Made by a program: the position numbers and the translations under genes
Notes under the pieces: model-generated
Databases searched by the model: none
Told to the model about the DNA's origin: nothing
What the model saw: the letters and a program-made list of their open reading frames with translations, nothing else
Shown here: positions 1 through 10,659 of the stretch, piece after piece
How the letters are laid out: every line of letters begins with the position of its first letter
Position numbering within the stretch: the stretch's first letter is position 1
Source of the DNA: Auxenochlorella pyrenoidosa
Lineage: Eukaryota > Chlorophyta > Trebouxiophyceae > Chlorellales > Chlorellaceae
Reading direction: 5' to 3'
Assembly (NCBI GenBank): GCA_001430745.1
Contig: KQ482040.1
Location: 349,379-413,378, forward strand
Length of the DNA stretch: 64,000 nt

Positions 1-915
1 GCTTGAGGCTGGGGAGAACAAAGGGAGGGGGGACAGGGTACAAGGGGACGCAGGGGAGTCCGAAGCTCATACTGTACACAAAACGGGTCAGGTGGGGGGC
101 AATGTGGGGGGCTGGTCAGAAAGGTGGGGGTGTGTGGGTTTGCAGGCCCTAGGGGGTGGGCTGTGAGTGGTGGGTACGGGGTACGGGGTGCCTTCAAAGC
201 TCGCCGGCAAGGCCGAGGGCAAGAAGGGCGGCCGGCGATGATTCTGCCGCTGGCAAGCTGCAGCTTGGCGTGCCATTCCCTGGGCAGCAACACAGCGGCA
301 GCAGTTGCTGTGTTGTATGTTGGTCATACGTATACGCACCATTGGAAGCATGCACACTCTTGTGGGTGCACGTTGTGGAGGAACCATCTGTCACAAGCAA
401 GTAAGAGCTGGAGCTTTTAATAAAAATGATTGCCAGGGGACAGGTTGCCTGCCTTTGAATTGATGTCAACATGTGTGCACACCGCCAGCGGGGACTGCCT
501 AACATACTGAATTGCCGGGTTACCAGGACGTGTTCCGCGCGTTTGCAAAGTTCGGAGTTGTGTTTTGCTGTCTCGTGACCTGTAGCTCGCCACTTGCGCG
601 CGCCTCGGACCTCTCAACGCACGGTGGAGCTCGTTTGCGGCTCTGCGCTCCGTCTGAAGCTTTTCAGTGAGTCGCATGGTGATCATCTGGGAACAGATGC
701 GCCTGCTTGCAAGCTGCTGGCTGTCTTCCATCCGCGGTTTGCATGCCGCCGCCGCTGCCGTCACCCTTTGCTCTTTGGTCGGAAAATTGACGTGACTGAC
801 ACGTGCAAGTGCAGGAGGATTTAGATATCATTTTGTTGGGCGTCTCAGGCGATCCTCAGACAGCAGCCCTAGGACTGCGGCGGCTGTAGGACGCCAAGCG
901 CTTGACGTAGCGGCC
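1..915. other. Gene-poor left edge
   Basis: No exon can be supported. A short Lys/Gly-rich frame ending at a TGA at 239-241 could be the tail of a gene lying outside the window, but it has no usable acceptor inside the window. The stretch up to 915 probably includes the 5' UTR and promoter of the following gene. Confidence 0.3.
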
Positions 916-3900
916 ATGGCGCCTAAGGGGCCCAGCAAGGCGCCGGCAGGGCAAGGCAAACGGCTGTTTAAGGTGTGACTGTGGTTTACGATTGCTGAAT
1001 GCAATTGGTTTGGTACCTGCATGTGTGACTTAGTACTGACGGCACACGGCTGCATAGCCAGCAGTTAGCTGGGGTCCTTACTAAAGAGTACAGGCCACAG
1101 TTCCTGCAATCTAGCTCCCCTGATATGCCTCTTGCAGCCCCGGCTTCTGGCACTCTCTGTGATGCTGATAATGGCCCTGATGTGGAGCTGGTATGGCCAG
1201 GGCCTGAACCTCGGTACCGGCAGCGCCAACAGTCAGGCTTCCCAGGGCCGTGGTAGCGGCAGCAGAGGTGGTGGCCTCACCAACGGCATCAGCATCGGCA
1301 GTGGCAGCAGCAGCAATGCCAGAAGCAATGCCAGCAGCCCCACCAGTGAATCGAGCTCGCTGCTTGAGGCAGTAGATACAGCAAGCACTCTTCAGTTCGA
1401 TGTCTGCAATGGCTTCACAAACCAGAGGATTGCACTTTTGTCTGGTGAGGCAAGGCCAGCTTCATGCTGGCACCAAGGCTTGGTGGCAGACAAATGAGCA
1501 TCCGCCCTCTGCCTACTTTTGCTTCCTGACGTGGAGTGCTGACTGTGAGCATGAACTGCTCTGACCAGTCTGCATCTGTTCCTGGCCCTGCTGCTTGATA
1601 TGTATGCCTGTTGCTTCACCTGGTCCCCTGCAGGATTGGTGCTGGCGGCAGAGACAAACCGCAGCGTGGTGCTTCCAGACTGGCTGCTGCGGGGATACCA
1701 GACAGATGGGGCAAAATCTGTGACGGCGGACGAGGGCGGGGCCGTGCCCTTTGGGTGAGTGGCATGGGCAGCAGCCTGGCTTGCAGTGGTGCAAGCAGGG
1801 CTGTGGCAGAGGCTGGCCCCATCCCCAGTAGAGTACGTACAGCTCTTGTGCATCACCCCCAGCCCTCGAATGCCCAGCTGACACCCTTTCAGCATCCGTG
1901 CAGCGCCTGGCGGGCGTGCCGCTGCGCCAACAAACCTGCCTGCTCTGCCACCCCTGCCTGTGCAGCGAGTGGTTCCAGGTGGATGTGTTTGCAGCGGCGA
2001 TAGCAGCGCACGGTCTGCGTGTCGTGGCAGGCAAGGCGGCCAACCCCTGGAGCATCTCACTCAATGCATATGATAGCAATTCCCCGGCCGATGCCATTGT
2101 CTCCTTCCTCCTCAACGAGCGCGCACGCCAGCACATCAAGTGTGTGGTGGGCAGGGGGCGGGAAGGCTGCAGCCGTTGCTTTGCGGGCCTGCCAGCAAGG
2201 GTGGGTGCAGGCGCCGGAAACTGGGGGCTGCCAACATGCAGCGCGGCGGCACCAAGTGAGCGGCCCTGCCAGCCGCGAATGCCTGTACGTTTCCTGGCCT
2301 TGCATCTGTGCCTGCACGTCTGCAGCGAGCAACCCTATCCACCTGCTGCCTGCTCTGGTTCCCCGCAGGATCGATTGCCCCGCGTTCCGCCTGCCTGGCG
2401 CGCTGATGGCGCGTCACGAGGCGATGCTGCGCGCGGCAGTCGAGGCGCTGCGCCCCTCTCCCCGCTTCGCCGCCCTGATAGAGGCGCGGGGACAAGTGGT
2501 GGCGGCATCCGCTGGGGCCAAGAGCTACAATGTGCTGCATGTCAGGGTGGAGAAGGACTGGCTGGCGCACTGCGAGCGGTGGCAAAACCCGGCAGAGGGG
2601 CGGGACAACTGCATGAACAACACCGCCACTGTGGGGGACGAGCTGCACAGGCTCGGCTTTTCGCAAGAGGTGGGTGCTGGGCAGGGCAGGCAGAGTGTTG
2701 TTTTTTTGGGGGGGGGGGAGGGGGGGGCTCGAGTTGAGCGCTGGGTAGGGCTGGCCGAGTGCTGGACAGTTGGGCAGAGGGCGTCAAAGCCGACTTGGTT
2801 GAGCAGTGGCATGCTTCGTGATGCTAGCAACATGAAGCGCACAATATAGCTCGCAAGTCGGCACTCGCGTAAGATGCTTGTTCTAACCAGCTTCTGCGCA
2901 GCAGCAAGGCCGCACGTTTTGCTTTGCTGCACATGTAGCGCATGGCTACCCGCCTGCCTCCTCACGCTCATGCAGGGGGTCGCCAGTGACAGGCACCTGG
3001 GCATCCACACTGATGCTGGGGCGTTGGTTGCCATGCCAAATGAAGTCATTCGTGCGCCTCTTATCCTTGTAACCCGTTGTTTCTGTGCAGGTTCCGTTGT
3101 TGGTGGTCACGTCTTTTCCTGATGCCGACCCAGAAACCCTCTCAACCACGCTGGCAAACATCCTTGAACAAAAGTACCGGACTTTGCTCGGCAGTGATCT
3201 GCCAGGCAGCGATGACCTGTCGCGAGAGGAGAGCGCGCTGGTGGGCAGCCTTCTTTGTTGTTTGGCTGCACTTTTGGTGTTGGTACTCGCTGCACGAGGG
3301 ACAGCAGGGCTTGCGTGGTACCGAAGGAGGGCACACTGGTGGGTTGCTTGCAAAAAATGCATGTCATGCTGTCAATGTGCGCCTGCGTTGGGATGGTAGC
3401 CTGGAACCTAATGCTGCAATGGCCGAGGAGCGTTTGGGAGGCGCGCTGCCCTGTACTGCTGCAGCCCACAGGGCATTCTGTGCGCATGTAATGCGCGCAC
3501 TCGTCCTGCCTGCAGAGTCGCTGCAGTTGCTCTAGTCGTTGAGAGGCCCCGCTTTCCTGCCATGCGTGACGTGCAAACTTCTTGGCTTGCTTTTGCTGTG
3601 TGGTCGGTTGGCGTCTGCTGCTATCATGCTTTTGACTTGCCTGCTGGCTACATTAAGAGATGTCTGTCCCTCTGAAACCTGCCCTGTCCTGCAGGTGGAC
3701 TATTACCTGAGCCTGCAGGCCAATAGTTTCATCGGAAACAGCGTCTCAACGTTCACTGCATTCGTTATTCTCGAACGACAGTGGCTGGGCAGGTGCGCAG
3801 GATGGCAGTGTGGTAGCAGTCAGCAAGCCGGCATGCGTAGAGGGGGGTAAAGAACACAGCAGCTGGTGAAGAAAGCGATGGCATGCACTGTCCTTCTCAA

Positions 3901-4045
3901 TGCAACGGTGCGTGTCGGGAACTCCCTCCGGCCCTGCAGGCTTGCGTACCATTATAATGAGGGCAGCATCCCCTTGGCGATTTTCCTCCCATTCTACGCA
4001 CATGACAACATCCCACCAGTACCAGCAGCAACAGGAGAAACATGA
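916..4045 (+). CDS. O-fucosyltransferase-like type II membrane protein (468 aa)
   Basis: Nine exons join in frame: 916-972, 1138-1444, 1634-1754, 1966-2139, 2369-2669, 2976-3068, 3091-3240, 3695-3792, 3940-4045. The start is the first ATG of exon 1; a short basic N-terminus is followed by a memb­rane anchor at about residues 20-38, then a Ser/Gly/Asn-rich stem. Three motifs fit the GDP-fucose protein O-fucosyltransferase superfamily (GT-B fold): CNGFTNQRIALLSG near residue 109, HVRVEKDW near 277 (an HxR motif in the position that contacts the nucleotide sugar in this superfamily), and NSFIGNSVSTF near 412. These imply a Golgi or ER enzyme transferring fucose or another sugar. The donor and acceptor cannot be read from sequence. 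Intron 5 contains a T-run followed by a G-run. Family-level call is fairly secure; substrate is unknown. Confidence 0.8.
2699..2728 (+). repeat. Homopolymer T-run/G-run in intron 5
   Basis: A run of T's is followed by about twenty G's broken by a single A, just inside intron 5 of the O-fucosyltransferase-like gene. It could form a G-quadruplex in DNA or pre-mRNA and is a likely place for sequencing length errors. Confidence 0.7.
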
Positions 4046-4799
4046 CGTGGTCTGCAGCACTCTCAAGGCAACAAACTCATCCTGTAAATCTATACATGTG
4101 GTGAATGCAAGTCAAGCCCTGTGCTAACAAACCCTAGGTGTGGCCATAGAGCTTGGCACTAGTCTCTGCCTAAAGCAGGCCGAGGTCAGCACTGCACGAA
4201 ATTCCATGACCGCCGCAGCCTTCCCAGTGGCAAGCCCAAGACCTGAAAGATAGATTGCGCCCGGCATTACTGCCCTGCAAGCTGCCTGCTGTTCCACTGC
4301 CGGCTGACGAAGCCCTAGAATGCTGGGAAAGCAAGGAGCAAGTTGGCGATGCATCTATGCGCCACAGGTTTACAAAAAAATGCAGATGGCATATGACTTG
4401 AGGGGCTGTTCGCAGGAGCAACAAGCCAGGGTCGGCACGGCTGTGCACACCCGGTGGGCCTGCGGCGTGTGGAGACAGGAGCATGAGACATTCTTCAGCT
4501 GAGGGTGGAATGGCAGCGCACCTCCAATCCATACCATCCCACTGGCCCTGTTCAGCTCTCCAGTCTCAAGAGTGTGCTTAGACTGCCCAAATAGCTTGTG
4601 CAGGCAGCTGGTACCATGCGCCTTGTGTACCATGCGCACGCTGCAGCGCGCTGGTACCTCCCTGTGCTTTGAGCAGGCTGTTTTTTCGCGCTATCGTCAT
4701 CAGCTTTCAAGCCCAATTATGAGCCGTCAAGGGTCTGTCGCTCCCGTTGCGGCGTTGCCAGCCCTGGCTCTCGCACCAACGTGCACCTGCGCGAAGAGC
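4046..4799. other. Intergenic, no supported gene
   Basis: This holds the 3' UTR of the upstream gene and the probable promoter and 5' end of the next one. Open frames here have no family resemblance or splice support. The first exon of the next gene may begin in the last 200 bases. Confidence 0.4.
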
Positions 4800-6956
4800 A
4801 TAAAATCATGCGCATATGATGCGGATCACCTGTCAAAGGTGATCCTTTGCTCCGCCTCGCAAGCAAGTCACTCGCCGTTGCCGCCGCCGCGCCCACGCAC
4901 GGCGAGGTCCGCGGCTTCCTACAGCCCTGTGCTGTCAGCCAGATGTGTTGATAATGTTCTGCTTTTTGATGTCGGGGCTCCCAAGAGTCGGCTGCCAAGC
5001 AAGGTAGGCCCACCTGCTCTCGCAGCCACTTTGCAGCATCGATGTTGCTTCGCTCCACAGCTTCCGCAGCTGTCGTTGTGACCCCTTCTACTGTATCACT
5101 TGACAGCCTGGCCCTCCGTCCATCTGCCATCCCCATATGGCTGCAGCTGATTGACATGCTCGCCACCTCCATGCTCAGCTTGAGGTGGGTGGCGAGCAGC
5201 AATGTTGTGTTGTAACCCTGCTGAGCAGCAAGCTGCTGCTTCAAGCCCTGCGTATGAATTCACAAGGTTCTGCTGCCAGGCGGTGACAGGCTCATGCAGC
5301 GACCTGTTTCTGTGCGATTTTGACATTCAAGGTCGGAGCATGGTGCAACTCAGCCTTCTCTCCATCTGTCGTAACACTGCTAACGTCAAATGGGTATGTG
5401 TCTGAGCAGTATTGTCAGCTTGGTCTTGCTTATTGCGGTTGTGTGCACCAGTGTTGCTGAGCAGTCGCCTTCTTGGGCGAAACTCCAATTCTCCGTTGCT
5501 TTGCAGGCAAGCTCAGCAGCCATGCATACGGCCTACCTGATGAACATACAGCTCCTGCAACGAATGATGCTGATCGTGCCATCAGAGACTGCTGCAGAGG
5601 GCTGCAGCCATTACGGTGAGGAGTACACGCTACTCTGATGGTTAAGAAGTGGTTGGCGACCTTGGGCCCTTGGGCCTCCCAGCAGGCCCACCTTTTAATC
5701 CAGCAGTAGGGTAGGAGCCAAAGTTCTGGGCCATGATCAAACCACCTGTGTGAGTGAGACTGCCACCAGGACCTCTTTAGCGAAATGTGTCGGAGGGAAA
5801 ACTGGATGCAGCACGCACGGCCAAGAAGCTGGACCAGAAACTCCTTTGGTTCTAGCACAGCACAGTGTCACACGGTTTGCTTGCAGACAAGGCGCACTAC
5901 GGTGTGCACAAGATGTGCTACCGCAGCAGGCACTCTTGATGCCCATGCATAAGCTGTGAGGTCACCCTTCTACAGATCGCTACACAGCTTGGGAGGCGCA
6001 GGGAGGGTGGCCCTGAAACTCTGTACGCAGCCCGTCATCATGCAGCTTCCTCCTGCAGGCACACCGCAGCCCTGTACATGTGTGACGGCAAGCTACTGTA
6101 CATGCCGGGGTGGGTGCCCTACATGGCCAGCTCTGCTGCAGCTCTTCTGGTGCGGTAGCGTGATGGTCAGCCGCCCTGGTCTTTGGCATGCTGCCAGCTT
6201 GGTTTGACACTGGCTGGGCGGTGGCCACCATGCGCATGAGACTGTCAGGGGGCACGGGGTTCTTGAAACCTCCTCCTGCTGGGCTTGCGTGCTGCAATAT
6301 TGCTGCGTATCATCAAGAGACTTTAAAATAATGCACGATTGCAGCTGATCCGGCATGTGCGTGCAGGAATGACTTTTGAGCCCTGGTGCCACTTGTGGGC
6401 TGCTGCTGTGCCTCCTCCCTGGCAGCTGGGGTCTTGCACGCTCAAAGCACTTACATGCCGATTTAAAAGAACATGTTGAGGGAAAGCACCTGGTATGGCA
6501 ACAAGCCATGCACTGCTATGGGGCGTTTATTTTTGCTGCTTGGCCACTGCAACCCTGGCTGCAGCCGAGAAGTGGGCCTTCAAAATAATTGCTCAGGGAG
6601 GGCAAGGGACACATGTGGGCTGGGGAGCGGCTTGCGGCTTGCCCAGCTGGTTGATGTGCACTTGTTCAGCAGCAGTGTTTCCTGCTCACCTTTAGGTGTA
6701 CACAAGAGAGGGTCTGAGCCTGATGCGTGCCTGGCGGCACTCAGTTGCCTTTTCAGCAAGTACACATGTAGCGGCAGTTTCTGTGGCGGCTGCCATGGGC
6801 AGGCGCCTTGCCCTGCCTGCTAGGAGACAGCCAGCAGGCCCGGCTCACACTGTCCAAGCTTGGTGTTTATCACCTAGGAGACAAGCCTGCGATGTGCCCG
6901 CAGCATCTTCCAAATTTTCCAGCAGAAGTGAAGCTGTGCTTGGTAGCATCGAATGA
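4800..6956 (+). CDS. Unrecognised, possibly membrane-associated protein; 5' end unresolved
   Basis: I do not recognise this gene. Five exons can be chained with matching phases: 5061-5184, 5300-5393, 5507-5615, 6070-6149 and 6696-6956, the last ending in TGA. All have GT donors and CAG or TAG acceptors. The predicted chain has hydrophobic patches (for example IPIWLQLIDMLATSMLSL and GWVPYMASSAAALL) that could be membrane segments, and two basic, His-containing stretches near the C-terminus. The exon or exons upstream of 5061 must leave one base of a split codon; I found no convincing candidate, so the start given is only a lower bound. It lies between two plus-strand genes whose products carry ER-targeting sequences. 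An alternative is that only part of this chain is coding. Confidence 0.35.
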
Positions 6957-7346
6957 CAACTGCCAGCACATGGACCAGGCTCCGGGGATACTGCATGACG
7001 GGGCGTTGTATGATGGGCGGGCAGCTTTAAAATATGAGAGTTCTGCACCGCTCGCCAGCTGAGCGGCCTGGAGCCATTGGCAAATTGAATTTTGGCCACT
7101 GAAGAGGCCTAAAGTTGCTGGCCGAGAGGGGGTGCGGTACTACATCCGAGCCAGCCACCTACCCATCCAGCAGAAAGCTCGGAAGGTACGGGCAATCGGG
7201 TGCCGGCAGCACCCTTTCTTGCGCGAGTTGCCTGCAAGATCGACCTATTTAGTCTTCATCTGCAAGCCGAGCGACATTTCACAACTCAGTTCGGCCCGCC
7301 CTCCAGGACGGGTACTTGGTGTTTGGCAAACAATTTGCTCGACACC
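6957..7346. promoter_or_regulatory. Promoter and 5' UTR region of the SBP56 gene
   Basis: About 390 bases separate the stop of the unrecognised gene from the ATG of the secreted SBP56 protein. No open frame with coding character is visible. I see no clear TATA box; the assignment rests on position only. Confidence 0.35.
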
Positions 7347-10300
7347 ATGGCGCGCTCTCGCAGTGCGCTCTCTTTCCTCCTCCTGGCCCTGGTTGTCAGC
7401 CATGCCCACGGCCGCGAGCTGCAGCAGCTGACCGGCCTTCTGGGCGGCGTCCTGGGCCTGATCACCGGCCCCCAGCTCCCCGCGTTGCCCCTCACTGTGA
7501 GTTGGTGCTGCAGCTTCACTGGTTGCTGACTTGATGTAGCAGCCCTGTTTCAGCAACTGATGCAGCAGACCTGCTGGTCACTGGCAGGACAGCAGCTAGA
7601 TCCTGTGTGATGAACTTCAGAGCAGGATGCTGCTTGCTGGCGCTCCTGTCAGACTGACGTGCCCCAATGGCACAACACAGGCGCTCGCTTCATTGCACAT
7701 GCTGAGCAGACCATGGAGTGCTGTGTGCAGCCGGGGGCTTGAGCGGTCTTTTGCTTCTTCCCTTGGTGCAGCTGCCCTCCCTGAGCGGCCTGCTCCAGGC
7801 CAAGCCCGACCCCAACACCCCCAAGACCGGCCCCTTCCTGTATGTGTGGGCGGCCTACGGCAAGAGCTGTGAGTGGGGGCAGGGTTGGAGGTGGTAGATG
7901 AGGTTGTTGCCTGCCAGCACAATTCTATGTGCTGATGCTGCAACATGCTGTCCTGCCCGGCTTGTGAGCTTATCAGGGCAGGCTGTCTGCACGTATTACT
8001 GCCTTCGAAGGAAGATTTGTTCCTGTCTTTCTTCCTGCAGACACGGATCCCCTGCCCATCAACGTTGTCTCTGAGCTCACTGGGTAAGCTGCGGCAGCGG
8101 GATGCTACTGGCCCACCTGGGCAGATGTGGTGGCAGCACCCGCTAGCGCTCTGCGCCGTGTGAGCGGTGATTTAAATATAAATGCTCCCCGGCTCCTGGC
8201 TGTGTCTCACCTCTGTGCAGGCAGAGCGACTTCCTCGCGGCAATTGACCTCAACAAGACGTCTCCCACCTACCGCAAGATCATCCACATTGAGCCCGTTG
8301 GCTCTACCGGCAACGAGCCCCACCACATCTCCACCAACTTTGATGGCACCCGCATTGTGGGCTCCGGCCTGCTGTCCTTCATCGGCTCCACCCAGCTCCT
8401 CAAGCACGACTTCTACCAGGTGCGCACGCCGTTACAGCATGCAGAGGGCGGCAGCCTGTGCCAAGCTGTACATGCCCCTCACCACAAGCTGTGCATGCCT
8501 TTCACAGGGTGAAGGCACTTGGGCGCATGTCCGGATGCTCTGTTTGACTGCCCTATGAGGTTGATATGCTGTTGCTCTTTGTACATGGCCGTGCACTAAT
8601 GTTCCTTCTGCACTGCTATGCTGTAGTTCGACATTGCAACCGACCCTCGCACGCCCAAGTTCCTGAAGTCCAACACCGCGCTGCTGCCGGGCAAGGGCAA
8701 TGCCGTGGGTGGCGCTGTGGCCGACCACGTGTTTGGCCTGGCCGATGGCACCTACCTGACTACGCAGGTTTGTGCCGTCTGGGGACTGGGGTGCTTTCTG
8801 TGGGCATCAGCCAGGCGCAGAGAGCATAGGATGACTGATCTACGTGCTGGCAGCCCTTGACACTTTTTTTTTCGACCTATCCTCTTTTGCATGCACAGTG
8901 CATTCAGGCCGTCTCCACATCTGACTCCCTCTTGCTCCATGCTGCACTGCAGATGGGCGGCAAGACTGGCGCTCCTGCTGGCTCCATCACCATCTTCGAT
9001 GCCGACCTCAACTCCATTGGCTCCTGGAACCTGGGCCCCAACGCCGACAACAGCGCCTTCGACCCCCACGGCGCTGATGTGAAGACCACTGCCTCTGGCA
9101 AGAAGGTGCGTCCGGCTGCACTCGGCAGCATGTTGGCTTGCTTTAGCTGGGTTCTGTGCTGCTCACTGGGGCCCACTGCTTGGTGCGAAGGCCTGCCGCC
9201 CACTTCTGAACAACCTTACGAACAACTGACTCAGTCCCTTCACTTGCATCCCCGTGCAGGTTCTCCTCACCTCGGACTTCGTGAACCCCCTGTCCACCGT
9301 GACTGCCAATGTGAGGGCAGCAACCATCCGCTGCAAATGAGCACACACGTGTGACTTTGCTGCATGCTTGCACCAGGCGAACTGTGTGCAATAGCAGCAA
9401 GCAGTTGCCTACCCCCCCCACCCCCCACCCCCCACCCCCCACCCCCCACCTCCTACCCCCCATCTGCTTTGCAGGCCTTCACGCTACTGGGTCTCCAGGC
9501 TGCCAAGGACCTCATCCCCTACACCGACATCATCAAGCGCCAGACCGTGCGCGTCTGGGACTTTGACAACAACGTGCCGGCCAACCCCCGTACCATCCAG
9601 CTGCCGGGCGCGCAGGGCGTGATTGATGTCAAGGTGCGGGGGGGTTGTGGGAGAATGGGGTGGCAAGGCCTGGGTTTTATTGTAGAATCCCGTTCACTAG
9701 TTGTGCAGAATCTGTGCACTCATCCATAGCATGAGAATGCCTGCCTGGAGGGGTGCAGCAGCGCACTGGTCACAGGACCACTCGTATCATCTCCTTCACT
9801 GCAGTTCATCCCTGGCCGCACCGACAACCTGGCCCTGGCCACAGGTGTTTTTGGTAATGTCCTCTATTGGTGAGGCACATCTAGGCAGTGAGAGCAGTGC
9901 TTTCAGTTGCCCTGTCAAGTCTGGAAGCGTATAACGCATGCAAGGCAACTGGCGCGGGCTCGGCACTGGCCTGCGTTTCACTGTTGCTTGATTGCCACTG
10001 TCTTCCACTCCTCTCCAATTCTTTCAGGGTGGACCCCGACAACAACATTGCTGGCGTTGCCTACCAGTTCCCCACCGACAAGGAGTACCACCCCCACCTG
10101 CTGGCGGCCGCCAACGACCAGGTGCGGCCGGGCTTTTTCTTGCACTGCACCACTGCAGCACCATGTGTCACGAGGTGCTGGTGGCACCAGAACTCACTGG
10201 CTGCAACAGATGCAGCAGGGTGTTGCGGGTGACTTGTGCAAACAGTAATCACTCTCATACCCCCCCCCCCACCACACACACCGTGCAGGGCACCCGCTTC

Positions 10301-10381
10301 CTGCTGTCCGGCAACAAGGCCGGCCAGGAGTACCTGCTGGACACCACCAACCCCAAGCAGGTCAAGATCCTGGACATCTAG
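7347..10381 (+). CDS. Secreted selenium-binding/methanethiol-oxidase-like protein (SBP56), C-terminally truncated
   Basis: Eleven exons join in frame: 7347-7496, 7772-7868, 8041-8083, 8221-8419, 8627-8767, 8953-9105, 9260-9310, 9475-9633, 9805-9869, 10028-10121, 10289-10381, giving 414 aa. SBP56 proteins are beta-propellers; the human and some bacterial members oxidise methanethiol using a metal centre. Family marks include DLNKTSPTYRKIIHIEP, NEPHH near residue 130 and ADHVFG near 197. Residues 1-22 form a clear signal peptide, whereas the well-studied members are cytosolic. The frame meets TAG at 10379, yet the next 16 codons still read like the family (TGAGSSPHYIVP) and run to a good GT donor at 10431. 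The last 50-60 residues usual in the family are absent, and the convergent methyltransferase-like gene ends at 10660. It could be a truncated functional copy, a young pseudogene or a readthrough product. Confidence 0.82.
9411..9462 (+). repeat. C-rich microsatellite in intron 7 of the SBP56 gene
   Basis: Five or so runs of six to eight C's are separated by single A's (unit about 7 bases, ACCCCCC), ending 12 bases before the acceptor CAG. The opposite strand has G-quadruplex potential, and the tract forms the polypyrimidine region of this intron. Confidence 0.85.
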
Positions 10382-10659
10382 TCCACCGGCGCCGGCTCCT
10401 CCCCCCACTACATCGTGCCCATCGAGAAGGGTGAGCGCAGGTGTGCAAGTGTCTGGCCAGATGGGAGGGTCCAGCCAGTCCAGCTGCCGCACTGCTACCT
10501 TGGCACCAAACTGCCGCCATCAGAAATGGTGCAAAAGTTTTGTGACCATTGCAGCTGCCGCTGCACCCTCTTCAGACGAGTGCCTCGATCGCTCAGTTTC
10601 AGAGATGACATTTGCGATTACGAAACATGATGAAGATTGCGCAGTGCATCTGACGGCCG
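10382..10659. other. Convergent 3' region
   Basis: This lies between the stop of the SBP56 gene and the stop of the minus-strand methyltransferase-like gene. The first 50 bases still look like SBP56 coding sequence (see that entry); the rest shows no exon resembling the missing SBP56 C-terminus. Confidence 0.5.

Noticed and set aside
1392..2139. Minus-strand open frames of more than 200 codons
   Set aside because: They run antisense across exons 2-4 of the O-fucosyltransferase-like gene and cross its introns without pattern.
9845..10030. Apparent one-base frameshift in the SBP56 gene between exons 9 and 10
   Set aside because: It disappears when the donor GTGAGG at 9870 is used instead of the earlier GTGTTT or GTAATG sites; the frame then reads GVFGNVLYWVDPDNN.
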